A DNA stretch of 64,000 nucleotides, from contig OZ038527.1 in assembly GCA_964036665.1 (NCBI GenBank), positions 15,345,835 to 15,409,834 of the forward strand. The letters are read 5' to 3'. Shown here in pieces: positions 33,936 through 45,878 of the stretch. The position numbers and the translations under genes are program-made. The notes under the pieces were generated by a model. That model searched no databases and was not told the DNA's origin. It worked only from the letters and a program-made list of their open reading frames with translations. Numbering within the stretch: position 1 is the first letter of the stretch; each line of letters begins with the position of its first letter. Source of the DNA: Gordius sp. MW1 (Eukaryota > Nematomorpha > Gordioida > Gordea > Gordiidae).

Positions 33936-36216
33936 TTTTAAAGACTTAAGATGCGGGTGTTGCAAATTAACTAGTAGCACATCCTTTTGTCATAAAGACT
34001 CGATTGTGCCATTCGATTTATGCTTAGGGGGTTTTAGCTAGTTGGTATTGTCAATAATACGCTGTGTTATATAAATAATCTAGTCTTCGCAATCGCAGTC
34101 GGGTGCTAAAAAATTAACATCCCTTGACCCATAATTGTTGTAAGATTGGCCAAGGAAAGAAAATTAATAAAAAAGGAACCCTACACTAGGGAAGCGCATC
34201 TCACGCTAGACAGTTATAATGGTGATGGTACTAAGTTTTTTTATTCCTTTTAACAGCGCAGGTATTAAAACATTAATTAAGGCGAATAAATATTGAAAAT
34301 AGCTGTGGCATTTTATTTAAATTACAAAATATTTATTTAAAAAAAATGTAAATCACTTAATAACGTACAAAAGTGAAAATCACTCTTCTTAGGTAGACTT
34401 TCTTTTAATATCAAGATAAGATTTAAAAAATACACGCGATTCTAAGGTTATACGAGGTGAGGCTATTGCAGCCCAACACAGACTTGTTGTGAAAACGCAA
34501 AAGCAGGAGAGACTTGTAAAGAATATCAAGTTATGACTCCTTTATTTTTATTCTTAAACAAACAAATAATAGGGGTTAAAATTTATAAACGGTGAAATTG
34601 AATATGAGCGAGGATATTAAAGTAACGATGATAAAAGCTAATTAGCAGGTTGAATGAATAGTTCATGTGTGTTGAGTGTATTGGAATATCCAGATAAGTG
34701 TAGTTGAATGGAATATCCAAATGTAATGTGATAATGGTAGAATAAGTTGTAAACGCGAATGTAGTGAATAAATGGAATATCTGAAGGGGCTGGGCGAAAT
34801 TGAAGTGAGTGGTATTGAAGTGGAGTGATGATCGTTTGGTTGAAATGAAATGTAATTTAATATTCATATGGAACAATCTGGAATATCCCATAAATTTTTG
34901 TTTCCAGCAAATGGATACATCGAAGTCGCTGGTTCACTACAGACTAAATGGGAAAATTAAATGATTCTGTTCTGACTATAAAACTTACTACTGCAGATAG
35001 AAGATCACCAGAATGCTAACGAGGGATTCACATAACTAACACGGTACTATTAGTAGCGAAATGTGTTCTAGGAGAAGGTAAACAAGGTATACAATAAGAT
35101 AAATAGACATGGTGGTGGAAGGCTGACGTGCAAAGCTTAGCAAATGATGGTCAGGCGACAGAATTGAGAAGTAAGATTGGCATATATTAAAGCTGAAAAT
35201 GAGGCAAAATTGTGGGGCCAAGGATAAAGTAGCTGTCTATTAGAATCTGAACGCCGAGTTAACTAGTGAAGGAGGGAAAAGAACCAAAATACAAGACAGA
35301 TACCTTACCCTCAAAATGGATAAATTGCATAGCTAGAAAATATGAACATTATAAAATGGAAGATTAAATACTTCACATTGCATTAATTTTTCGCAGTGAA
35401 CCCAACGTTACCCTTACTGTATATATAGAAACTTAATATCAATTCATGTTTTTTTTTAATTTATAGCTTAATCTTAAACTTAATGAAAGAATTGATTACT
35501 GAAATAGAAGCCATAGGCTGAGCTCCAAAACCTTGGATAACCACCATCTTAATAACATGAATCATGGAGTTAATTATATGGATAACATTTAGTGTTGCAT
35601 CTAAGGTAAGGATTGATGATCAAAAAGATATTGTAGGTATAACTCTAATATCTTCTTCGAATACACCACTTAATTATGAAGTAGAAAGTTAGTTTTATTT
35701 AAAACATTTCGCTTTAAAATATAACCTAAAATTTCCTGAACCTAAAAAAAACATGTGTCTACATCATATATTTTAATAAATGATTAAAAAAAATAAATTA
35801 ATTTTGAACCTTAAAAATCTATATAAACATGACAAAAACTTTATTAATATTGCAAATCTTAAACTTAAATACTTATATAATTCTAAATATCCAGTACACA
35901 TTTGGCAAATTTAAAAGTTTCTAACGCTAAAAATTATCAACATCAACATGACAATAAAATTTTGGTAAATGTTATAAATTTTAATACTTATAAAATCCTA
36001 AATATACAGTATTTTGGCAAATAATTTTTTTAGTTACTATTATAACTAATGTGATAATTAATCTAAGTATAAATATACACAGCATATTCTATTAACAGAT
36101 TTTATTTTTAACATAGATCTTACAATGTATTTCTAATAAAACCTAAAAAAAATTATAATTTATGTGATAATTATTTAACAAACTAATAACCCTTAAAATA
36201 CTAATATGAATGTACC
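33936..36216. other. AT-rich stretch, no gene seen
   Basis: No gene or complete element recognised. A run of GGAATATC motifs (about 34680, 34712, 34772, 34870) hints at an old repeat, and A/T-rich filler follows to 36216. Confidence 0.35.
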
Positions 36217-36530
36217 TGTGGTGTATTTTCCCCCCTCCCACACACATACACACACGAGCGTCCTAAGTTATGTTAAATTTTACCCTTTCTTTTATTTTTG
36301 CTGTTAACGATATTTGAGTTATATATAGTTGAAACGCGTAAAAAATCGATAATTTAATAGTTTTCTTTTTTCAATGCCGAGATGTATCAATAAAAATATT
36401 TGTTTGGACTAATTCGTCCTTTTGTCGCTGATATTTTAATTTATAACTAGCAAATAAAATTTTTACTATCCTGAACGGATATGAATACACCACAACCTTA
36501 AATAAATACTTCTTTTTCTTTGAATTTATT
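36217..36530 (+). repeat. Left LTR of the short element
   Basis: It starts TGTGGTGTATTTTCCCCCC. An inverted version of the start (AATACACCACA) occurs at 36484-36494, so the true end could be 36494. Similarity to the right repeat continues to about 36530. Confidence 0.5.
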
Positions 36531-37745
36531 ATTATCGCCGGAATAAAAGGAAAAGCGTACCCACCCCATCCGGAAAATTCGTTTAAAACACCGTATCCTT
36601 TTCCCAACAGAAAAACAATTTCGATAACAAAGAAAATACCCACCCACTATTACGCTGATCATTATTCGAAAAATTGATCCTTTCTTTAATCAACAAGGGG
36701 ACGAAGAAAAAAAACTACACTCGTCAACCAAAGAAAAACAAGCAAAACACTCTAGGATTAAAATTCCACCGAAAGCAAAACAAGCACATTCAAAAGAAAA
36801 AAACGGCTAACAATTCCGCAATATTCCGAACAGATGGGTCAAGCAACCAAACGGCGACAACCGTACAATATAGATGTCTCCGAAAACAAACGGTAAATAT
36901 TCAACGAAAGAAAAATTCCTACATTCGAGAATTAGCAAACAGAAAAATAAAAATGTATCACACTTGTTTTTATCTAATAATTCATATATTTTAGATTATT
37001 TAAAATATTGTTGCTTTAGTGTCGTAAAAATAAAAATACAATTGTTAACCAATACCCAACCCCCATCGCGATTTCTTTTGCAAAAAGATAAAAACGCAAT
37101 GCGGTGGCGAGTTCATCATGTGAATGCAGGTGCTGCCGATAGGCAGTCTGATCATGATCGATTAGAACTCTAAAACGCCTAACATAAAATTAGGAAAGGG
37201 TGGAGGGAAAAGAATAAGTTTATCTTATATCCTAATATTAGATATAAAAATTAACGCAGCGGCGCGAGAAATGATAATTCTATCGAATATAATAACAGCA
37301 AAATAGCAATTTACAGTGTAGGTCTAAAATAATAGTTAAATGGTACAGCCTTTGTAATAATTTAATATAAATTAATTTTATATTTTTTGAGGCTTTTGCT
37401 CGATACTTTGTAGATCCGCTAGCCATGAAATACCCTTTTATTGCTGATTTACAGATAAATTAGTCGATCCGTGGGCAGAGGCAAAAAGCTGTTCAAAATG
37501 ACAGGCGATATTAATTTTGGCTAAATTTTAGGAAATGTTTGAAAATTATGTAGGCTAAACAAATGATTCATTTGTAAGTCGTACCTAGAGATTGTTCTGA
37601 CTTTGATTATAAAAGATAAAGCAGATCACCGCCTCGACCTCTAAATAAAAGAAAGTTGCATCCAACAACACTAATTACATTTCATTCCATGACCTTTATC
37701 GAAACTTAAGGACACAAGTCTTTGACTTCTCAATAAAGGGGGAGA

Positions 37746-38064
37746 TGTGGTGTGTTCCCCCCCCCCCACACATTCACACATGAGCGTCGTAAATTATGTT
37801 AAATTTTACTCTTTCTTTTATTTTTGTCGATTAACGATTTTTATTGCTTTTTGAGATATATATAGTTGAAACGCGTAAAAAATCGATAATTTAATAGTTT
37901 TCTTTATTTGATACCGAAATGTAGAAATGAAAATATTTGTTTTATCTAATTAGCCCTTTTTATCGCTGATATTTTAATATATAATTAGCAAATAAAATAT
38001 TTTCTATCTTGACGTGATATAAATTACCCTCGACCTTTAATAATTTTTTTCTTGAGACTTTATA
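37746..38064 (+). repeat. Right LTR of the short element
   Basis: It starts TGTGGTGTGTTCCCCCC after the purine tract and ends next to GTACC. It has diverged visibly from the left copy. Confidence 0.5.
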
Positions 38065-38818
38065 GTACCTAAGCAGTCCTGCTAGTTTGAAATTTAGTAA
38101 ATGCTAAAAAAATTATTTATTCTAACAGATTTTATATTTAATACAGAATTAGAAACAGATCCTACAATAATATATTTGTAAATTACTAAATACCAGACTT
38201 AGTCTTTGATATTGAAATAATTTCGATTCTATTGATGCGAAAAAAATTATAGTTTTAAGGGGCAGCAAGAATTGTTAAAAATGCATTTGATAACCCATTT
38301 CTCTGATTGGTAGAACTTAAAAAGCTACGATCGTTAGCTTTCGTTAGCTTTTTATAGCGATTGTTATTGTGACCGGTTGACACCCTTGAAAGGATTAAAC
38401 AGTTGCTAAACAGATGCCAATATTGTTAAGTTTTAAATCTAATAGTAGTTAACTTTTTGACTCTGCTTAAAAAAATTGTCTATTAGTATTATATTCAACT
38501 CGTTCTTTTTACAAAAGTATCTTGATAAAGCAATCATCATTTACTTAAAAATATTTTGATTAAGTAGTAATCATTTTATTTTTTACAAATTATTGTTGTG
38601 AAAATTATATATATTTGTATTCAGGACTTTGTTTTTGATTATGTTCTAAACTTTTTTTATTTAAACAATTTGTATATAACATTTAACAGATATATGGCTT
38701 TAATTAATAATCTAAAAATAGGCATGTTATTTATTTTTTTTAGTCCGATTTTACTATTATTTTATATATAGTGTTTACATGCCAAATTTAAGAATCACAG
38801 TATTATCAAGTTCTATTA

Positions 38819-41800
38819 ATGGACAATGACCTTGAATGTATCTATCCTATAACTGATGTTGATTATCCATCACTGTTGAGTAATAAACATTTTTTGAATC
38901 TTAAATAAATTTATGTTTAAAGAGCAAAATTCATTAAAATTTTTGGATAATTATGGCTGTGGTCGAGTTTATGAAAACAAGAATATTTGGAAAAAAGCTG
39001 CTTGGAAAGCATGTCGTGCGAATTCTAATCTATGGGAAGATTTTGATCTAAATGTGAGTTATTATTAAAATTTTTGATTTGGCTTACAACTGTAAACAAG
39101 TTTTAGAAAAGATTTTTTTGGTAAACTCAAATTATAAATATTATTAGAATATTTTGGTTTTGGATTAGCCCATGTGAATAATATTATTCTTTTTATTTAT
39201 GGCAAATTTTGCATTTTATCATCCAACCCCTTAAACAATGGCTTTAAATACTTTTTCACTAAATATAATATGACATCATTTGGTATCTACATACATAGAC
39301 TGCTCATGTCATACGTTTATATGAAGGAATCTGTACCATTAAATTCACCATTTTGAATTTGGCAATCTCCACTGTCTTTCTTCAGTGTCCCCCATAAGTG
39401 AATTTACCTTCCTCATTAGCTAATAAATAAAAAGAGTGTTAATAAATGATTATTTAATAAATGCAATTGCTTTAACATTACATCATCACGGATTTTTGGT
39501 TTTATGGTTTAAATAATATTTTTGCTGTTTTCAATGTTTAACAAATAAGATTTTTCATTACGTTTTAACAGCCCAAAATCACTAAAATTTATATAACCTT
39601 TCCTTTTTTGTGCACATTTAAAAATGGCGAAAAAACAATACACTTATTTAACGTTGATAGCTGCAGTATATCTAGTCTATGTCTTCATACAACACACTTG
39701 TGAAGTGATATTTTAAGGATTCTAGAACGTTTTCTCACGAGGATCTAACTACTTATAATATTTTCTTTTTTAAAATTAATGTCAAGGCATGCTTTTTGTA
39801 AACTTTTGATGATTTGTATTTGTAAGCTTTTTGTATTTTTAGAAATTCTTGATTACATTATTAAGTTTGTTTGTAAGCCAAAATAGTTTTTTTGTTTTGA
39901 AGTATATTGTTAGGTTTGACTATTATTTATAAATTATATTCTTATTGAAATTATGATCATACGCTACAGAGAGCTCTGCTTTAAAGACCTGCATTAAAAA
40001 TCATGTTTACGCCAAAAATAAGTTATCAACATACCCCCCCCCCCCCCTCACGACCTTAGAATCAGTTTAAAAGGCTTAAATAAATACAGCATTGAATATA
40101 ATTCTTCTTCTTTATCAATTCGTAGGTCCCACATTCGTTGGGTTTTTTTATCAGTTTCTTCCATCTAGATCGTGTTAGAGCCATATTGGGACTTCTTATT
40201 GAGCATAACTTTGTCCACTTGTCCTTTCCAGGTACCACGAGGTCGACCTCTTCCTCTTTTTTCCGGCACTTCCATGTCTAGTATTATTCGATTGACGTCA
40301 CTCGCATTTCTTCTCAAGATATGCCCATACCATCTTAGCCGATTTTCGTTAATATAGTCGGCTATTGGCTGAATACCCATTTTTTCTCTAAGACTTTCAT
40401 TCGTCATATGGTCCAACTTTGTGTATCCCAAGCTCCAGCGTATCATTCTCATTTCCGTCGCTTGTAATAGTTTTTCTTGGGTCGCGTTCAAGTTCCATGT
40501 TTCACTTCCGTAGAGTAACACCGGTCTTACGATAGATTTGTAAGCTTTACTCTTCAACCATATTGGCATCTTCTTGTCACACATTACACCGGATACGCTA
40601 CGCCATTTTAACCATCCCTTCTGAATTCTTGCATTAACTTCTTTCGCGCAACCTCCCTCTTGATGTAGCATCGAGCCGAGGTACGTAAACTTGTCAACTC
40701 TTGGGAATTTCAATTGTTCATTCATCGATTGTGTGCCTTCCGCGTTCATCTCCATGTATACCGTCTTTCGGTCATTGACTTTGAGCCCATATCTAGCCAA
40801 ACGTTTCGACCACTTATCGGTTTCTTCAAATACGATATCCTTCTTTTCCTCGCATAACACTATATCATCGGCATATAGCATACACCAAGGGGGTGGCTTC
40901 TGTAAGTCCCTCGTTATCGTGTCTATAATAACGTTAAATAGAAACGGACTTAGGGCAGAACCTTAAGGTAAACCAATATTGACCTGAAAGGGCTTAGACT
41001 CTCCAACTGTCGTTCGAACGCACGATGTTGAGGCTTCATAGATGTTTTTGATTAGCCGTACATATGCATCCGAGATGCTCTGTCTTCTCAAGCACCACCA
41101 AATCAATTCGCGGGGAACCGTGTCATATGCTTTCTCCAAGTCAATGAAGACCATGTGTAGATTCCTTCTTTTCCCTCCATACTTGTCCATAACTTGTCTT
41201 AGCGCAAAGATCGGGTCGATTGTGGATTTACCGGCCACAAAACCAAATTGGTTAGTCGATATGTCCACATCCGTCTTCAACCTTGCTACTAAGATTCTTT
41301 CCATCAGTTTCAAGGAGTGGCATGTCAGCTTGATGCCTCTGTAATTACCACAATCTTGAGGGTCTCCTTTCCCTTTGAATATGGGTTTGATCGTGCTTTG
41401 TCTCCATTGATCAGGGATGCGTTCTTCGGCCAATATCTTGTTGAATAGCTTCGTCATAGTCGTGATTCCTTCTTCCCTGCACCCTACCAACGCTTCCAAC
41501 GGAATTCCGTCTGGTCCATTAGCTTTTCCTTTTTGCATCTTTTTCATTTGTACCCTAACATTGAATATAATTAAAATTAAATATTTAGTTTGGAATAAGA
41601 ATACATCTCGTGTAACTGATTTCAGTGGTATTAAAATTTAAGATTATATAATAAAATTAGGAAAGTTTGTGTAACCCTTAAGTAGTATGTAATATGTTCT
41701 TGCTTTTAATTTGGTAAATTTATCCCCAAAGCATTATTTATTGCGTTTTGACTGCGGCCTACTTCACTCAATTAAATTGTAATCTGTTCTTGTTCAGTTT

Positions 41801-44800
41801 AATCTTTATTCTTAAACCTAAACATATTTTATGGTAGATAAAAACAGATGAAGGTATACGACATAAATATAATCCCCAAACTGCTTCATGGACTTCACAA
41901 AAAGTCGAACTTAAGTTGGAAAACGAACCATTCGATTCGGGCGCACAAAGGATATGCTATCGTTTGTAATTTTTTACATTTAAATTTTGCACATATTTTT
42001 CTTAGTTTTTATAATACATATAAATATTACTATTAAAAATTGATTTTAAATACTTATTATATGACATACGCAGGAAAAAGATTCCAACCGTGTACGATAA
42101 ATTTGGCAAAGAAATTGTGAGGAGTGATTTAAGCGCCAACACTAAGGATAACAATGATAGGTACCGTTAACTTTATAAATTTGTGAACATTTTGACTTGA
42201 CTTGTTTTATGTTGATAGGTGGAAAAATGCCTCAAATTACGTTGCCAAACGATACAAAAGTATTACGTCGAAATCGACTTACATCAAAGATATTCAGCTC
42301 CAGATGGATGCCAAATTATGGGGTGAAGAATATAATCGGCACAAACCCCCTAAACCGGTTACATTTTTAATGTTAATATATTTATAAATATTAGATTGAT
42401 ATAATCCAATCAACGCTTTTGGAAATACCTAGTCGAACGAAACATAAATTTTATCACCTGGAAAGATTTATAGAGGGAGACTACGTGAAATACAATTCTA
42501 ATACTGGCTTTGTCTGTGACGAAAACACCAGGCTCACACCACAAGTATTTTTGTATTATTTAATACATTAATAAATTATTTTTCATTTTAAATTTATAAA
42601 AGATTTTAACTTTAACTAAATAAATTTTAAGATTAGTTCAAGCTTTATTTATATCAACATCATTAAAATTGTTAAGTTTTACTGCAGGTATCCTGACTGA
42701 ACTTTTTTTGCAAAAATTTATAATTCTTAAAGCAATTCTTCGCAGGCATCTGAAGTCGGCAAATGAATGTTATTATTTAACGGAAAAATTTGAAATAAAT
42801 TTACAATTAGTAAGTGGAGTGCAGGAAGACATTTAATGACGCTTTATAATTAGTTTTCCAGGATATAATTGCATATAAGCAGAGACCCGTTAACCGAGAA
42901 ATTAGTTTATTGAATAGGAAAATTAGTTAAGATTTTCTATATTGGTCAAATATTTAAAATACGTTTTGTTAAACGATATCAGTGCTAATAAAATTTAGTA
43001 GAACACTCAATAAAGGTATGATTTTGTAATGAAAATCGGGTCAAACAATAAACGCGAATTGACTTACAAAATGTGTTGACATTTTTTTTATGCATTTAGG
43101 CTTTCAGTCATTTTACCTTTGAACGATCAGGTCATACCCTAATCATAGTCGATATTCAGGGAGTAGATGACCTCTGGACAGATCCTCAAATTCACACGAT
43201 AAACGGTATTGAATACACTGAGGGAAATATGGGTAATGATTTTTAGTGATAATGTCGCTAAATTTTAGGCAGAGCACTAACTCTTTTTACCAATGTTTTT
43301 CATTATTGCAACATAATTAGCTCAAAGTGTAAATATTGTTAAATGAAGATCGGTATTTAAAAAGTATGAGAAAAGCTAGTTTTATGAAACGTAAAAGCTT
43401 GCCAAAAGATTGGGTTTTTGTATTTAGAGAGAGTTAGTAAATTTTGAGGCCTTCTAAATTTTGTTTCCTATAATTAATATAAAAATATTGAAACAAAATG
43501 GTTTAAATTTATTTTTTTTCAATTTTTATAAAATATAAATTCACAAACAATTAGCCCATGGAACACAACCTACTAATTTATTTACCAATAAATTTAAATA
43601 TTTTATATATATATGATTTTTGATTTATTGGTTATTGAATAACGGGTAAAGATTGAATTATTTAGCATTTTAAAAATTATAACATTTATCATATACGCAG
43701 GTATTCATGGAATGGCCTTATTTTTCCATTCTCACATATGTAACACAATTTGCCACAATCTAAATTTGTCCACTTTTGACCTTTCACCCAATGAAAAAGC
43801 AATTCACCAAGCTTATACCAAATCCATGGAGGTATGACAAGGCTGAATATTTTTGTATTAACCTCCTTGGTCAGGTGAATTGATATTAATAATATAGGGA
43901 TTTAATATCCATGGACTTATCAAATTCTTGTTTTGTATGCCATATTGGGTTCATTAACAAACTTGTAAGAAATATATACTTTCTTGGCTACAACCCCATA
44001 ATACATTCTTTAAATGAAATTCTTGAATATAGCTTTTGCGATTTTTGAACAGTTTTACTCATCAAATTCGTTAACACTAAATGCTTGTAAGGTTATCAAA
44101 ATATGGATTTTGTAATTTAAAATTATTAAATTGACCAATGGAGGGTTAAAATTATTTGTTTAACTTTTGCCTTACACAATGAATGTCTCTTTGCTTAGTC
44201 TTCGGAAACATGTTTACGTGTGGATGAAATGAAGCGCTGCCATCCCCCAAAAATAGGTTGTGATATTTCATCATTTTTAAAATTATTTTCCGTGCTTTAG
44301 AAATCAATTTTGAAAACGCTTGCTCGGATCAAACGGTCGATGTCTTGAATGAAGCGGTAAACTTTAAATGTTTTGAGGTAAACTCGTTTAGGAAACTCAA
44401 TACTTTGAAACCATATTTCACAAAACGTCTTACAGGCACAGATCTTCTTGCATAAGAAATGAGATAGGAATATTGGAAACTAAATTGATGACGTTAGATA
44501 ATGTTCCTCACGAAATTTCCATATTAGGACAGGTAACTAAGTTATATAATCAATCATTTTGGTATTTGCATAGGTACACCTCGAACTATGTAAATGTCAT
44601 GAAAACGGGAGATTCGTTTGTGATATAAACCCAAAACCCGATCATACTTCGGCGTTTTATCACCTTGAATTAGCCGCTAAATGCCACGTCGTGGAGGCAT
44701 GTTATGCAATTGCTAACATTTATTTAAACCTTCCCAGCGAAATATTGGATGGATATGAGCCTCAAGTAGTCTATACAAATTCAACAAAATCTGTTCCTAG

Positions 44801-45804
44801 AATTATTAGTCTAAAAAAGGCGTGAAAGGGTTATTGATTGTTTGCGCTCTACTTTCTTAATATAAATTTTTAACTTTTTTTTAATATGGCCTTGAGTTTT
44901 TGTTTTTAAAATGTAAATTGTTCTTTGTTTTAGTTAATTGCGATAATAATAACAATAAAACCAGCGTAATTTGTAGCCATACTCTTCCCAGAGCCAATTT
45001 TAATTAGTGTTTGCCATTTTTTTAGGAAGGGGCTTTTCTTTGACATTGACACCTTATTTTTTAATTTATACTGACGAATCACATGGGCGATGAAGAATAT
45101 ATAATAATTTTTTTTGATATTTCAGTAGATAGGTTGAAACGTTTTAATAAAGAAATGAGGGGTTACCCATTGTTAGATATATTTATTCTAAAACGGATTC
45201 GGCAAAATGCCAAATTTTATAGTATTTTTGTTTATACTCTTTGATATTTTAACAAATAAAAATGTTTGTAAATTTTTTATTATTAAGTTGCAGTAGTATG
45301 ATTATTTTATAAATATAGTGCGATGAAGCTAAAAGGTTTGAGAAAGGATTACTTTATATGAAAGCTGCAGCCCGAGGTAATAATAGAAGTGCAATAATTC
45401 ACTTGGCCGACATGCATGAAAACGGGATCAAACTAAACGGGAACGAGTAAATTGTTTATGTGTAATTTTCAATAGCCTCGTTCAAGTATAAAATCCATAA
45501 GCGAAGCAATCCATTGGTATACAAAAGCCATAGTGGCATCAAATGATAATTTGGAGGATAATTACGATACATCAAACGATTATCCGATATATAGATTATA
45601 TGCCAAACTTGGGTACTTGTACAAAATGGGTGGAAATGATTTTGAGCCATGTTTTTTGAAAGCAGGTAACACAACTTGATAAAGTTACACAGTATCCCTC
45701 TTAAAGCGAGTTATTATAATAAAGCGGCAGAAATTGCGATGAACAAAATGAAAGGAAAACTTGCCAATGAATATTTTATGATGGCTGAAAATTGCTGTGA
45801 ATAA
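38819..45804 (+). CDS. EEF2K: Eukaryotic elongation factor 2 kinase
   Basis: This Ca2+/calmodulin-dependent alpha-kinase phosphorylates eEF2 and slows translation elongation in the cytosol. Fifteen exons: 38819-38879, 38923-39053, 41838-41965, 42074-42160, 42219-42357, 42395-42544, 43100-43232, 43701-43831, 44199-44256, 44301-44356, 44392-44532, 44574-44765, 45319-45446, 45487-45665, 45707-45804; total 1812 bases, 603 residues. Residues 43-62 form the calmodulin-binding helix (W48, W58). The alpha-kinase domain spans about 65-320: YVAKRY (K146), VDIQGVDD (D250), GNMGIHG loop, zinc-site H236/H288/C290/C294. T324 aligns with the activating autophosphorylation Thr348; D329 replaces Thr353. The linker is about 75 residues, roughly half the vertebrate length. 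SEL1-type helical repeats fill 406-603, ending KGKLANEYF. The start ATG gives an N-terminus (IYPITD) resembling the family's ICPITD. Length is 603 against ~725 in vertebrates; no inactivating change seen. Confidence 0.93.
39294..39681. mobile_element. MITE of the CATAGACTA family in eEF2K intron 2
   Basis: The ends are CATAGACTGCTCATG and the mirrored ...ATATCTAGTCTATG. The flanks are TCTACATA (39286-39293) and TCTTCATA (39682-39689), an 8-bp duplication with one difference. It lies in the 2.8 kb intron between exons 2 and 3. Confidence 0.65.
40104..41558 (-). mobile_element. Young 5'-truncated RTE LINE in eEF2K intron 2
   Basis: It is flanked by perfect 14-base direct repeats CATTGAATATAATT (40090-40103 and 41559-41572). 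Read on the minus strand it starts inside the ORF (VRVQMKKMQKGKANGPDG), so the 5' part is missing, as after incomplete target-primed reverse transcription. It ends with a GAAGAAG tail. The reverse transcriptase (41547 to about 40600) keeps FIDLEKAYD, NIGLP-GSALSPFLFN and the catalytic YADD. The C-terminal domain (40600-40165) keeps the RTE motif GRGRPRGTWKG. The single defect is an in-frame TAA at 40963-40965 where the family has CAA (Gln) in LPQGS; the frame is otherwise open from 41547 to 40165. Confidence 0.92.
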
Positions 45805-45805
45805 A
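45800..45805 (+). terminator. Poly(A) signal overlapping the eEF2K stop codon
   Basis: AATAAA spans the last coding base pair through the TAA stop (stop 45802-45804). It is the only canonical hexamer near the end. If used, the 3' untranslated region would be only 15-30 bases, which suits the 74-base gap to the opposing Hrs stop. Confidence 0.5.
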
Positions 45806-45878
45806 TTAAGTGTAAACTAAACAAAGACGGGTGAGATTAAATAATAATTTAAACATTAATCATATTTTATATAGGTTA

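Larger units (their letters stand above)
36217..38064 (+). mobile_element. Short LTR-flanked element, non-autonomous
   Basis: Two direct repeats, about 36217-36530 and 37746-38064, both start TGTGGTGT followed by a C-run and share GAAACGCGTAAAAAATCG plus CTGATATTTTAAT. A purine tract (AATAAAGGGGGAGA) immediately precedes the second, as in front of a 3' LTR. GTACC precedes the first repeat (36212-36216) and follows the second (38065-38069), a possible 5-bp target duplication. The 1.2 kb between them holds only a Lys/Asn-rich frame of no known domain (36674-36994). It resembles terminal-repeat retrotransposons in miniature. The LTR inner boundaries are approximate. Confidence 0.55.

Noticed and set aside
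40172..41641. Plus-strand frames across the RTE insertion
   Set aside because: They are the complementary shadow of the clear minus-strand reverse transcriptase.
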